A DNA stretch of 64,000 bases, taken from assembly GCA_021399435.1 (NCBI GenBank), contig JAJTUP010000043.1, positions 372,001 through 436,000 of the forward strand, written 5' to 3'. The notes beneath the pieces were generated by a model that did no database searches, was not told the origin of the DNA, and saw only the letters and a list, made by a program, of their open reading frames with translations. Shown here in pieces: positions 1 to 10,664 of the stretch. Within the stretch, counting starts at the first letter, position 1; the number at the start of each line of letters is the position of its first letter. Made by a program: the position numbers and the translations under genes. Source of the stretch: Diaporthe sp. PMI_573 (Eukaryota > Ascomycota > Sordariomycetes > Diaporthales > Diaporthaceae).

Positions 1-1
1 A

Positions 2-268
2 ACACAAGAGGAGCAAAGTACTGGGTCACAAGATGACAGTCAAGCCCTTCCAGATACTCAGCCTGACGCAAGAGACGATTCTGCGGAGCCGGGACCTGGC
101 TTTGAGCCACCGCTCAACATGAGTTTCCGGGAAGATGCTGCCGACTTGTCCATGCCCGAGCCCGGATGGTCGACTCGGCTCCGCAGGAGACCACGCGAAG
201 ATACACACAGTCAAAGTCTTCCACCGAGGAAGCGAGGGCGAGGTGGTCGTCAACAACTAAGGACCTGA
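2..268 (+). pseudogene. C-terminal end of an unidentified ORF entering from the left
   Basis: An open frame runs in from the window edge and stops at a TGA at 266-268, giving at least 88 residues. The visible part is rich in Asp, Glu and Pro, then turns very basic, ending with a short Pro-Pro-Arg-Lys-Arg-Gly-Arg-Gly-Gly motif just before the stop. I do not recognise the family. A basic Arg/Gly tail is common at the end of transposon-encoded proteins, and the AT-rich degenerate DNA that follows would fit a decayed element, but that is inference. The start lies outside the window. Confidence 0.3.
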
Positions 269-3200
269 AGCCTGCTGTTGTAAGGGATATTTGCAAAATA
301 AGGTGTAGACTTATAGGAAAGAAAGTTTTACACTCACTTAATAATTTTCTAGCTTTAAACTTGTGATCGTGTCGGATTGTATGTATTTAACGACAATGTA
401 TTCAGACTTAAATGATTGTGACATTGTCTGTTTTTTGTGTCATGTTCTGCTTAACATCGTGAATCAGGTGTACTCTTTTTGAAAATTGTTGCCTTAGATT
501 GCTAAACAGGAGAGTATTCTCCGTAAGATTGCAGTACGTTATATATAGCATTCTAGGGGCTCGTTGCATATATAGTTTATAGAATTACTAAATAAAGCAG
601 CCGCTTTATAACGGCAATATATATACATTTAGCGTCTCTTACCATAGAAAAGAGCTTAGATTTTATGCAATCTAGATATAGCTACCCTCTAAAACAGTAG
701 CAAGCCACGATATAAGGCAATTTATTTAGTGTGTAAGGATAACCTTGCCACTGAATTGCTCGCAATTTATTGAAACATTGTTTCAGCACACTAAGAAAAT
801 ACCTACCCACAACCTCGAGAAGATCTCAGAGGTGAACAGAATTCTGCAAGAGCTAGAACTGCCAACTTCTAAAGAACAGAAAGCCGTGGGATTAGGACGG
901 TTAGTTACGGTGGGGGGGTTACTAGATGAGGCTCAAAAGCACATAAACAAGACGAGGCGTAATATGGAGGTTCTAAGAGAGAATTTATGAAATGTGGGTG
1001 ACGACCAGCCAAGGAAAATAACCTTCCAACATTGTTACTATATTTGGAGTCCTACAGCAACATTGGGGGCGATGCCGTGAAAATCTTCGGCTGACTAATG
1101 CTGGTCAGGCCAGGGTACAGGGGAATAATGTCATAAATAACGGTGAGAGCTTTAATAGGAATGTCTGTTGCGTTTTCGGAGGTGTAGTAAAATGCATTAA
1201 GCTCTTGACATATGTGGATCAACATCTCATTTTTAATTATTTTGTCAAATTACCTGTAAAAGAAAATTAAGTACTTCAAACTGAGCCTTATAAAACATTC
1301 CTGCGCACACTTTCATCACGCTTCATCCTCTTGATCGCTCTCGATATGTGGTAAATGTGGTGATGTCTTGGTTCGCCGCAGGCTGTTTACCTTGATCAGT
1401 TCAAATTCTTCAAAAGTTTTACCGTAGGACATTTTTCATTACTTGTACTTATGGGGCGATTTAAATGAAATGAGACAAAGTATGTGTATTGTGTCGACGA
1501 TAATAAATAGAACGACGGAGGTGAGATCTACCGATTCGATATTTCGGGATGAATAAGCCACAGTACTTCATGCATGGATGCCTGTGAATACATGGTTATT
1601 ATTGGCGGACATGGCCAGGGCGAATTTCCAGTCTGATTATGGAAAACCAGCGTCGCCATATCGGGAGCTGGCTTATCACCAATACTACCCACACACTCAA
1701 CACAAGAAGAAGTTGCCGATTTCTGCTTTGGGTCTTTACTGGGAGGTTCTTGAGAAGAGCACCGAACCGCTATTCCTGGATGTGAAAAAATTAGATTCGA
1801 GTCACAGATAGACGGCTTTGCGATCAGGACAATATTGGGGAATCCGGAGATTCTCAAACGGCGGGAAAGAAGTAGCTGAACTTGCGTACCACTTCTGCCT
1901 ATACATTGCAAGTATCAGTGAATTATACTCATGCGTAGACCCGTGAATTTTCCTGTACTGGCCACGGACTCCATTTAGGACCGCACTGCTGGCCCTTTGC
2001 ACCTAGTACGTTAAATTGAACACGGCCGTGAAACCAAACAACAGACCTTCTTGCATCTGACAGCAATATAATCGCATTGTCCATTGGAAATCGTGTCCTA
2101 ATAGCTCAGCCGCTTTCGCACGTTGTCGCCCATCCCGACAACGTAGTTTGATTGACGGGGAAAGAGGTGGTGGCTCTGTACTGCTCAGGCTACCTGAAAG
2201 AGAAGGCTGTATGTTCTTGTACGTGGTACGATTAATATCTGCCAGGATCTGGTTCTGAAATATGTGCGGGTGACAACCTATACGTCCGAATGCGCGTTAT
2301 TTTTGCTCTATGTTATGGTCTCTAGGGCCCAGCTGCGCTGCATCTATGCCGTTTGTTTGTTTCATGATCGTAGGAATCCAACATGCCCACCTTTGTCTTA
2401 GAACAAGGACCATATCCTTCAACAAGTCCCCCTAATACGCCGATCTTGGCCTTTCAGCCAGCACTAACGTGTGGGAACAGTGGATATCATCAACGCTATA
2501 TCAATTACCCGGCAAGCGACAGTGAATCAATTCGTCAACGATAATGATGATCAAGTCCAGATTGCGCTCTACTGGAGGCATGGAAAAATAACCCTCGGCT
2601 TTCCTTTAAATTGGAAGCTCTGGACACGGCGTGTGGCCGGACGGTTCGGAAGGACATTTGGAGCCAACTTGTGCGGAATCATTGGTCGAATCAGTTCCGG
2701 AGGATTCACTACCAGCAGTGACATTGAGTGTAGCTGTTGGAGAGTCTGGAGTGCTTAGAGCTTTGTAACCACTTACACAGGCCCAAAAGAAGGATACTGA
2801 CCACAACCAGACTATTGCCAGCAGCCCTACGAGATCTCACACATCACTTTACCAGCGAATCCTCATCTGGCGGTCGTGCCTGTCAGCAGTACCTCATCAG
2901 CTCCCCGGCTAAACACTAGTCTCTCGCGCAAAAAGAGCAGCTCCACGGTGCCCAGAGCCTCCGTGGTGCCTGTAAGTAACATCACTAGGGAGGCAAACAA
3001 GATCCACCCCCAGAGGGAATCCGAGCACTACCAGGGAATAAATACCGAGAGGGAGCGCTGGAGCTTGACACTGAGTCTATTTAATCGAACGTGTTCACAA
3101 GAACAAAGAGCTAGGGAAGTATTTCGATGAGGAGCTCCGGTATGTGCATCGCGCTCAGTAGTTGTTTGATATGGTTTGAGATGGATGTGGTTGCGGTGGT

Positions 3201-3712
3201 GAGTGCTCATAGGTTTGGAGACCACTGTCAGCTGGATCTAGGATACTCGCTACAGCTCTCAAGGAAATCGGATTGGAAACTCTGGTGGACGGCAACGGAA
3301 AACTCCACAAAGGTAAAGGCGAGGCCCTTATTATAGGGACCCTACTCGCAGAGAGCCAGATTCTCACATAAATATTTGAAGTACTTCCATTGTGTCTGTC
3401 ACATTACTGTACTTCTGGGGCAAGTACAGATCCATTAATGCTCGATTTGACATTTATTACAGTAAGCGTATTTTAGGTTTCTTATATATATAATAAACAC
3501 CCATAGAAGTACTGTAACTATACAGACAGTACAGGAGTAGTATACTTTATTCTAAAGTCTGATTGAAGGACAATTAAATGCGTTCAAAACTCCACATCGC
3601 TCTTACTCTGCATACAAATTCTTCAACCATTGATCCTTCTACTTTTCATTTCTGGAGACTGACTCATATGGTTAAACAACTTGAAAGCACAAACCAAGGG
3701 TACTGATGAAAT
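269..3712. other. AT-rich degenerate stretch without a defensible gene
   Basis: From 269 to about 1500 the DNA is strongly AT-rich with many TA runs and short frames only. One frame at 745-990 (81 codons) opens on TTG, not ATG. Its protein would be hydrophilic and helical, and I do not recognise it. Between 1500 and 3712 composition is more balanced, but the only frames are short, overlap on both strands and show no motif. The AT bias would fit repeat-induced point mutation of an old repeat, which I infer but cannot test here. A TATATATATAATAAA stretch near 3484-3498 lies about 220 bp upstream of the ATG at 3713 and could serve that gene. Confidence 0.5.
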
Positions 3713-4198
3713 ATGGCCAGCTTAATCTGCCAAGTACTTAATAGCGACGGAATTCCCGTACCCGGTGTCCGCGTCACCTTCACCTTGATGCAAAATCCTG
3801 CCCTTGTAGAACACACAGGCCTGCATGGCATCGCAAGCTTCTGGGTTCATTTGAGTAGCAGTGTTCCAGAGCCATATGTTGAAATCAAGCCCGAGTGTAC
3901 GGCCCCAACTGCCCGAGCGAAGGTAGTTTTCGAAATCAACCAGTATTCTCTGCCGAGGGCTATAGGTTATGCTGGCCTTAACCTAGCACAACAGTCTTGT
4001 ATTATACTACGACTGCTAGGAACGGGTTTCCAAATACAATCTTGCTGCCTTCCATTAGTGCAAGAGGCCAGCTATGATACCGAGCACGGCCAGGACGCCG
4101 ATGGTTCACCATTGATACACAGCAATGGGGAAGGTAGGAAGGAGGGTATCAATCACTATATGACCTATGAGCGAGATTCTGCAGAATGCTCAGGATAA
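3713..4198 (+). CDS. Transthyretin/HIUase-like small beta-sandwich protein, copy 1
   Basis: The frame starts MASLICQVLNSDGIPVPGV and encodes 161 residues. The opening (hydrophobic strand, Cys at position 6, then Asn-Ser-x-Gly-x-Pro-x-Pro-Gly-Val, then a Val-Thr-Phe-Thr-Leu strand) resembles the first strands of the transthyretin/5-hydroxyisourate hydrolase fold. A later stretch around residues 65-100 has alternating hydrophobic residues typical of further beta strands. The last 50 residues look less conserved, so the annotated 3' end may read into an intron. A second, clearly related frame starts at 4953. No signal peptide is visible. I see none of the catalytic His/Arg arrangement that would prove the enzyme, so the call is fold-level only. 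Function is unknown. Confidence 0.45.
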   Translation: MASLICQVLNSDGIPVPGVRVTFTLMQNPALVEHTGLHGIASFWVHLSSSVPEPYVEIKPECTAPTARAKVVFEINQYSLPRAIGYAGLNLAQQSCIILRLLGTGFQIQSCCLPLVQEASYDTEHGQDADGSPLIHSNGEGRKEGINHYMTYERDSAECSG

Positions 4199-4952
4199 AT
4201 AAAATATTACACCAGGCTTTGTGGGAAGTCAGCGAGGTCGGGAGGCCGCATGAACCTTTAAGATTCGAGAACAGGAGGACTTCATTTGGGTATTGAGAAA
4301 ATTTGAGAATCACGGGTTAAGGAATAGAACACTATTTCACTAACGCTACCCAGGAACGTTTGGAAGATGTGGACAGTCGCCAATCACAGAGGGAGACAAT
4401 GGAGGGTGCGGTAAGAAGAGTTGTTGAAGCACTGGATCAGCGTGTAAAGTATCTTGAAGCGAAGCAGGATTTCTGATTGGACGGGATCATAATTTCCACA
4501 TCAAATGAAGTAGAATTTGGATAGCGATTGTCACGGCACGCAGTATATTCAGTCAGTTCGGCAGCCGAGTCATTCAGAATGGCCGGAGAGTTTGAGACGA
4601 CTACTGGGAGACGAGAGCTAGGAAACAAGGCTTCACTGAGGCCGATCTGGCCGGAGAGAAACGGCCTGGTGCGTCCAAGGCTCGGGAGGCGGCGGCGACG
4701 GCGGAGCAGAATGCGTCCCTGCTGGGTGGTCCGCAGAGAGTGGTGCTCCGCATCCGCAGCTTATACAACAAGGAATGTTTGGACGCGACCCAGTTGGGCG
4801 CACATTAGGCGGCACTGCATAAGCTAACACGGTCAGAATATCCTGACTCCCAACGGACCGATTATTCGTCCATGCTCAAGACTGGGCCCGCAAGTGATCA
4901 CCGGTCCTCCTTACCTGCGGCAGCTGGGCTTGACGACGCCTTCAGACTCAGC
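4199..4952 (+). other. Interval between the two beta-sandwich copies, with coding-like coiled-coil remnants
   Basis: A frame at about 4342-4476 reads as a charged amphipathic helix (Thr-Gln-Glu-Arg-Leu-Glu-Asp-Val-Asp, later Val-Val-Glu-Ala-Leu-Asp-Gln-Arg-Val) ending at a TGA at 4474-4476. This looks like a C-terminal coiled coil and could be a downstream exon of the 3713 gene. Around 4560-4810 another hydrophilic, Ala/Glu/Arg-rich frame is visible. Neither has an obvious start, and I could not join them by convincing splice sites. I infer a decayed multi-exon gene. Confidence 0.3.
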
Positions 4953-5249
4953 ATGGCGCCGCTCATCTGCAGAGTAATTAATGCTCTTGGCCAGGGTATT
5001 CCTAATGCTCATGTCACACTGGACCGACTAATATCACGCGAATCCGGATTGATGCGGCATGTAACTTTCACTGAAACGAATGGCTTCACTGGAACTCAAA
5101 AATCAGCACGACGGCCACCCCGCCACCATCCCAGCTCTTTTCAAGATTCTTCTGAGATCCCAAATTACGAGTACCAAAATGCTACCTCATACAGACAGTC
5201 GGCTACTATAATGCACACAAAATATACAAAACTCCCTGCGGAAACATAG
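4953..5249 (+). pseudogene. Transthyretin/HIUase-like protein, copy 2, truncated by hAT sequence
   Basis: The ATG at 4953 opens MAPLICRVINALGQGIPNAH, closely parallel to the copy at 3713 (Met-Ala-x-Leu-Ile-Cys-x-Val-x-Asn, then Gly-x-x-Ile/Val-Pro). The similarity covers about the first 45 residues. After Thr-Glu-Thr-Asn-Gly-Phe, which matches the turn seen in copy 1, it becomes low complexity. The frame ends at a TAG at 5247-5249, and the same reading frame continues beyond it as a hAT transposase tail, so the gene has lost its 3' part. An in-frame extension to 4872 exists upstream, but the conserved start is at 4953. The two copies look like a tandem duplication, one of which received a transposon. 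Confidence 0.4.
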
Positions 5250-5900
5250 CTGTTCACAGAACTAGACGACACGGCAATATATTACGCTGCACTGGCACTT
5301 AATCCTGGCTACCGATGGAGTTGGTTCCAGGACAGATGGAGGGACAATCCCGACTGGGTTGAACGTGCTATGGGCACGGTCCAAGATATTTGGGATCGGA
5401 AGTATAAACATAAAGAGCAGAGACCGGTCTCGTCGACCTCGTCGTCGCCGTCTCTAGGAGACAAGCGACCCATCTACCACGATCCATTCGAGCACGATGC
5501 CTTCAAGAAACGCGCTGTAGAGGAGCGGTCACAAGCGCGGGCTGTCCGCGTTGCCAGTGGAAACGACGAGTATAGTACCTGGTGTGCGGATGAGACACAG
5601 AAAATGGCATATTGCCCTGATCCCATCCAGTACTGGTATGGACTCCGCTTCCAGTATCCCCGCTTATCAGAAATGGCACTGGATTTCCTCACTGTCCAGC
5701 CCATGAGTGCCGAGTGCGAGAGACTTTTCTCAGCGGGCAGGCGATTGATTACACAACAGAGGCACAATCTCGATGCTATGATTGTTGGTATATGTATGTG
5801 CCTACGCTCATGGTATCGCTCCGGTCTTATCCCAGAGCTGGATACCGGACTGGTTGATAAAATGAAACTACCCCGCCCTGCCAGCACGGCTGTGGCTTGA
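5215..5900 (+). pseudogene. hAT transposase C-terminal fragment
   Basis: About 215 residues of a hAT-superfamily transposase are readable, with a TAG at 5247-5249 near the left edge. Landmarks are a Tyr-Tyr-Ala-Ala-Leu-Ala-Leu-Asn-Pro motif, then Asp-Pro-Ile-Gln-Tyr-Trp, Tyr-Pro-Arg-Leu-Ser and the C-terminal dimerisation signature Pro-Met-Ser-Ala-Glu-Cys-Glu-Arg-Leu-Phe-Ser, near residues 135-160 of the fragment. The zinc finger and the DDE core are missing, so it cannot encode an active enzyme. It abuts the truncated beta-sandwich gene at 4953. I could not identify a terminal inverted repeat on its right side. Confidence 0.8.
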
Positions 5901-6652
5901 GTCTTCCTCATTCTCGACAGCGGAATTGAGAGGCCCCCCAGGGACCCAAAACATTCCACACTGGTCCTCTCCAACGGCCCTTTTTGCCTTCATTACTTGC
6001 CTTGCCTCGCCTTGCCCCCTCACGTCCCTCCCCTCCGCATTTCATACCTGAGTGTGGGCAAGCAATGAGCCATCAGACAGGCACGCAAAACGGTCACTTT
6101 GACTTTGTGATGAGATTAGATGTGGAGCTTTTTGCGCCATGGTCGTTGACTATTAGAATGTTGTAGCATTCGCGAATTAAACAAATACTAGTAGTCAGCT
6201 AGGGCTAAGAAAAGCCCTCGCTGTTTTCTGTTGCAAAACTCGGGGCGTCCGAATTTCAGTGGCATCATTCCGGCCAGGCGGGTATCATGAAAACCCTGAC
6301 CTCATCCCCAGCTTGAGTGAAACCTCACACCTTAATGTGTGTACAGCCGGAAAAAAAAATAAGGGTGGTCCAAGTTTCCCACCTTTTTCCAAACCGTGAA
6401 CTCCTGCGCTATGCAGTCAAAATCATGTCACATTGTGACACCCCAGAATACCCAGTACGCCTGTAACAGCCATTAAGGGCTCCGTGTGCATTAACGCCAA
6501 ACAAATACCAATATTCCCCCCCCCTCCAAAAAAAAAATAGTACTCTGATGACAAGTCCTGTCAGACAAGACGAAAAAGGATTGCAAGTCCTCTTAACAGA
6601 AGACCTGTCGGGGGGTGTCGTAGTATAACACGCCGTCTTGGCGTCGAGAAAT
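5901..6652. other. Intergenic region downstream of the Myb gene
   Basis: No gene is visible. Features are a CT-rich stretch near 5985-6035 and homopolymer A runs near 6350 and 6530. It separates the hAT tail on the left from the stop codon of the minus-strand Myb gene, so its right part probably contains that gene's 3' untranslated region. Confidence 0.5.
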
Positions 6653-7705
6653 TCAAGAGAGGAGATTCGAAATGGCCAAGCGAGGATCTGAGCCCTTCCT
6701 GGGACTGGAGGGGCCTTGCTCAGGCTTCTCTGGACGTGACGGAAGCCGAGCCGACCATCTGTCATCGAAGGAAGGGCTGGTCTGCATGGATGGTAGCCTC
6801 TGCCTTTCCGGAATTCTGGTGGGAATCGGCAACATGACTGGACTGTGGTTAGCCATTGCCGCGGAGAAGGTTGTGCCGTAAGACCCGGCCGAATCTGATC
6901 GCTTGTGTCCTGCGCTGTCGGCAGAATCATGGGGCGAGGTCAACGGCATTTCGATGGGCTGTGGTGGCCAATGTGGAGGAAGTGCGAACTGTCCTGGAGG
7001 ATATGGCAGCTCTACTCCAGCACGGGGTGACTCGGCGGGGGAGCCATGATCTGAGGCCAAGGAGGGAGGGTTGGTTATGATAGACTCCACACTGGGGCGT
7101 CGCGACTCGTAGTGAGGGTAAGGTGCGTAAGTTTGCTGCGGCGTCTGGTGGTATGGGCCAGGTGCTCTGTAGTTGTTGTAGTCGACATGAGCTGGAGAGT
7201 ACATTGGCGACACCGAAGAGCGTTGGTATGGCTGGTAGGAAGAATTGCCCGAGTTGTCCCGTGACATTGGGGTCGAACCTGGAAGAACGCCGTGAGAAGC
7301 ACGACGGCGAGTCTCTTGACGCTTGTTCTTGGTGAGTCCGCGTTCCGCCTTCTTGTTCTCTTGGTACCAGTAGTTCTTGACCATGTTCTCGGGACGGTTC
7401 ATGTAGCGGCCGAGCGGGGCCCAGCGGTTCCCATTCTGGGCGACCCATGCCATGAGTTTTGCGCCCTCGTCGGGAGTGATCTTCTCCCTGTTCAGGCCAG
7501 GCTTGAGGTGGTTGTCCCATCGCTCGCGGCACTGCTTTGCATCTCTGCTACCGTGCTCGCGGGCGATTTCGACCCAGTGGACCTGGTTCTGGTTGCCACA
7601 TCGGTTGACCAGCCACTGGAGTCGTTCGTTCTCGCCGGTGGTCCACGGCCCTCCTTGCTTGCGTGGGCGGCCGGGACCTTGGTTTGTGGTCACGTAGCTT
7701 GCCAT
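6653..7705 (-). CDS. Two-repeat Myb-like transcription regulator (FlbD/REB1-type architecture)
   Basis: An uninterrupted 350-codon frame. Residues about 18-68 form a first Myb/SANT repeat (Gly-Pro-Trp, then Trp-Val-Glu-Ile-Ala, then Lys-Gln-Cys-Arg-Glu-Arg-Trp) and about 75-118 a second one (Ile-Thr-Pro-Asp-Glu-Gly, Trp-Ala-Pro-Leu-Gly, Val-Lys-Asn-Tyr-Trp). The pairing of a KQCRERW helix with a second repeat ending in KN(Y/W)W is the pattern of the fungal FlbD family, which controls conidiation. The length is also in that range. The rest is low-complexity Ser/Pro/Tyr/Gln sequence typical of activation regions, closing with a short hydrophobic Ile-Ser-Asn-Leu-Leu-Ser tail. It should be nuclear and DNA-binding. 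I do not claim strict FlbD orthology. No frame break is seen, unlike most neighbours. Confidence 0.85.
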   Translation of the reverse strand: MASYVTTNQGPGRPRKQGGPWTTGENERLQWLVNRCGNQNQVHWVEIAREHGSRDAKQCRERWDNHLKPGLNREKITPDEGAKLMAWVAQNGNRWAPLGRYMNRPENMVKNYWYQENKKAERGLTKNKRQETRRRASHGVLPGSTPMSRDNSGNSSYQPYQRSSVSPMYSPAHVDYNNYRAPGPYHQTPQQTYAPYPHYESRRPSVESIITNPPSLASDHGSPAESPRAGVELPYPPGQFALPPHWPPQPIEMPLTSPHDSADSAGHKRSDSAGSYGTTFSAAMANHSPVMLPIPTRIPERQRLPSMQTSPSFDDRWSARLPSRPEKPEQGPSSPRKGSDPRLAISNLLS

Positions 7706-8663
7706 GACGATGGCGATTTAGTTATGGGTGGTTGTGGTGATAATGAAGGTGACAATGAGTTTGGGGTACGCCAGCTCCTATGAGGCAGACGTTGTGTTGG
7801 TGGTAGTACTGCTGTAAGATTGTTGGAGCGTTGTGGGCGTTATGGGCGTTGACACCACAAGACCAAAAAGACTGTGGTTGTGGGCAACAGTCCAACGTAG
7901 GAGAATGAAGATGTGTTGTAGAGATTGTTGGTGTTGGGTGGCAGATGTTTCAAAGTCAAGAGTGTGCAGACTTCAGGATTATATGGGAAGGCCGGTGTGG
8001 GCTGGGCAGGGAACGCTTCTGGTCATCCCAGCGAAGTAGTCAGGTAGCTACGTACCTAGCTGGGCGGCGGCGGCGTCGTAGCTTCCTAGGTACTGTGAAG
8101 TTGTGTACCCACGCCCAATGTAACTCGCGGCCTGTGTCCTTGCCCACGAGTACATTGCTCTCGGACGGGGGCGGCGTCACGCTAGGGACAGAGACTCTGG
8201 ACAGTCTGTCTGCCCAGGTCGTGCTAGCCGGAGGGAGGGGGCCCACCACCAGCAGAGCAGCACCACCCCAGATCAGACGTCGGAGTACTTGCTGGGCAGG
8301 CCGAGTCTTGCTGTGAGTGCTGGGTACCCAGGAGCTCTGGGCAAGGAAGATCTCCTGCAGACGGCGGAACATGGTCAAGTTCAAGGTACAGTGGTCATGG
8401 ATCTACGCTTCTGCACAGAAGACGGGGTCGCGGCAGGCCAGCAGGGACCACCCCAGCAAGCCTGCCAACCAGGCCTGTCACGTCGCCCGCCTCGAGCCCA
8501 CAGCATCGAGCTCTGAAGGGAGGGTCTGGATTGCATAGAAAATATACTGCCGCAACAGGCTAGCGGGTCTCTCCAGGTCACAGCATGAGTTCCTCTCTAT
8601 GTCGCCGTTACCTCCCTTCCACTCTTCCTCTCTCTGCGCACGCTCTTGCTGCGTACTCCCTAC

Positions 8664-8700
<37 letters not shown>

Positions 8701-8973
8701 GCAGAAAATTTTGTTGAGCTGGTCATCAATTGACACTTCATTCATTTGGCTTGACCTAAGAAGGGAATGTCACGTCGGTGAGTGCCATGGAATAATATCT
8801 ATCATGTGCAGTCCCCTTACCAGTACTGAAAGAGATACCTAGGTAGATAGACACCGTCACTCTGGGCCAGCAACCGTCCAGGACTCACCCTTCTTCCGTC
8901 ACAAACATACCCTGCGAACGGCAGCACTGTGGATAACGGTGCATCTGTCGCTCAAAACGGAAAGGTCCAGGCC
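7706..8973. promoter_or_regulatory. Upstream region of the Myb gene with an ATC/CAT microsatellite
   Basis: About 1.27 kb separates the Myb start codon from the transposon at 8978. No coding gene is supported: frames on both strands overlap and are low complexity. A trinucleotide run of ATC units (about ten) spans 8664-8695. Pyrimidine and GT-rich blocks near 7720-7830 lie directly upstream of the start and are suitable for a 5' leader. Regulatory developmental genes often have long leaders, so this may be transcribed, but no specific site can be assigned. Confidence 0.4.
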
Positions 8974-8977
8974 CGAG

Positions 8978-9012
8978 GTACGGTCGCACATTACCACATG
9001 GGTGACATAACC
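8978..9012 (+). repeat. Left terminal inverted repeat of the DDE transposon
   Basis: Matches the reverse complement of 12529-12563 at 34 of 35 positions. The preceding four bases CGAG recur after the right end. An alternative boundary, one base further out with a GA duplication, cannot be fully excluded from a single copy. Confidence 0.85.
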
Positions 9013-9310
9013 CTTTTGGGAAGCCTCAACCATGTGGAAATTCTTAGTAATTTTGTGGGCCCTTGTAAGACTACAGTACCGCACACTATTCGGAAGGTAT
9101 CTCATCATTTAGATGGCATGTCCACCAGGGAATATGTCGTGATAATTCCTGGTGACGCGTCACAATTCTTCCACTCACACATCAACACCAGCATCAATAC
9201 CCAGCCCATCGCCAACCCGTAGCTGTTGTGGGCTATCCCATCCATTCCCTAAGTAAGCTCGGGTCTATTCATCTTGAGATTGTGCGACTGACCTTGTCTT
9301 GTACGTAGAT

Positions 9311-10561
9311 ATGCCAGATCACGTCCTATCGCAGACATGTCCCGATGTTCCGAAGACCGTGGCCCCTAAATCGTACCAACGGAGCCACGATTTCATCCGA
9401 GATAGCTACCCAGGGTCGAATTTGTGTCCATATTGCGGGAGACGTTGGCCCACGAGTATCTCCATCCTCGACAGTTCGCCAGTCCCGTTTCGAGACGTTG
9501 AGACGGCTTCCACCTCCTCCGCTATACAGTCTATCGACCTAACAGCCTCTGATCGTTCCACACCCTCACAGACAATCTTCACCGGCTCTGGAGACGGCCC
9601 TGGCCGTATCCTCGCAGCATCGCGGCCCGCCGCCGTGTATCGAGATGCCAAACTTACCCAGAGTCGGATCGCGAGGGGCATGAGGGCGAGCTCGTCGCAA
9701 CTCAGTGAGGCTGTGGCTAAGCAGAGCCAAAACAAGAGCAGACGGAAGATCTCGATGCGTCTCACCGTCTTCCTTGCGAGGCCTGACCCATGGGAAATAC
9801 TAGACGAAGACGAGGAGCCCCAGTGGTCTTTGGCTAGAGAGCTGCTGAAAGTCGCTTTGCGCCCCTTCGTCGACGAGGAACCATCTTTACCTGTCCACTT
9901 CTGGTTCGACAGCATCTTCTTCCCTCAGTTCAAGGACAAGCCTGCCCTCTCTTCTGTTCTTCAATTCGACAAGAGACTCGTTCAGGACGCCCATATTAAA
10001 GAGGGTATCACGGAGCTGAGCGACCTCGACTGGGAGAGACAGACAGTCGCAGAGCTTTTCGGCGAGGACTGCCCTTTTCGTTTCAGTAAAACAGAGGGCA
10101 GATATCTCCTTTTCCTTGTTTTCTATGAGCCATTGCCTCCTCGACCACAAGTCCCGGCCCCTCGTCATATCAAGACACCGAGGTCAGCCATAAAGCTGTA
10201 CAAAAAGGAGAAGGGAGTCAAGAAAGAGTTAGTTAAGACCGAGGTGAAGGTACAGCCAGCCTTGTTAATCGGGAGCGAGTTCAACTCGCCCTCCTTGAGC
10301 CCCTCTCTGAGCCCAGTTTTACCTCCTTCGAGAGCTAGCGCAGAAGACCAGATCGAGGTTATTACTAGCGACGTGGACGAGACCCGCGCGGGTCGGAAAC
10401 GAGCTCGAGACTCTATAAGCTCAGCACTCTCAGTAGAGGCAGAGGATAGGGAGCTCTCGGCTGGCCCTGCCTTCACTGCCCATGGTCCCGCTGCTGGAAC
10501 CCGAGGAGTTGATACGAGGAGGCCAAGTAGCCGGCATCCTCGTAAACAGACGAGGAAATAG
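9311..10561 (+). CDS. Companion protein of the DDE transposon, unknown function
   Basis: The ATG at 9311 opens MPDHVLSQTCPDVPKT and gives 416 residues in one exon (an upstream TTG at 9299 is in frame but unlikely). Near residues 40-46 there is a single Cys-Pro-Tyr-Cys pair, suggesting half of a zinc site. Residues about 145-275 are the most protein-like part, with a folded-looking block (Phe-Trp-Phe-Asp-Ser-Ile-Phe-Phe, later Phe-Arg-Phe-Ser-Lys-Thr-Glu-Gly-Arg-Tyr). The C-terminal third is Ser/Pro-rich and ends in a strongly basic Arg/Lys tail, as expected for a nucleic-acid-binding or nuclear protein. I recognise no family. It sits wholly inside the inverted repeats and converges with the transposase, so it probably moves with the element and may assist or regulate transposition. 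Confidence 0.65.
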   Translation: MPDHVLSQTCPDVPKTVAPKSYQRSHDFIRDSYPGSNLCPYCGRRWPTSISILDSSPVPFRDVETASTSSAIQSIDLTASDRSTPSQTIFTGSGDGPGRILAASRPAAVYRDAKLTQSRIARGMRASSSQLSEAVAKQSQNKSRRKISMRLTVFLARPDPWEILDEDEEPQWSLARELLKVALRPFVDEEPSLPVHFWFDSIFFPQFKDKPALSSVLQFDKRLVQDAHIKEGITELSDLDWERQTVAELFGEDCPFRFSKTEGRYLLFLVFYEPLPPRPQVPAPRHIKTPRSAIKLYKKEKGVKKELVKTEVKVQPALLIGSEFNSPSLSPSLSPVLPPSRASAEDQIEVITSDVDETRAGRKRARDSISSALSVEAEDRELSAGPAFTAHGPAAGTRGVDTRRPSSRHPRKQTRK

Positions 10562-10664
10562 TAGTTACTCTAGCTCAAGGTGATCCAGGTCCCCCATCAG
10601 CTCATCCACACTATTGATAATATCGCCAGGTAGCTCAGTTCCGGAGAGGCCATTATTAATAGGC

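Noticed and set aside
7292..7783. Plus-strand frame of 163 codons over the Myb gene start
   Set aside because: It is the antisense shadow of the Myb coding sequence; the minus strand carries two recognisable Myb repeats.
8585..8842. Frames across the ATC microsatellite
   Set aside because: The runs of Ser or Met come only from the trinucleotide repeat; no conserved text on either side.
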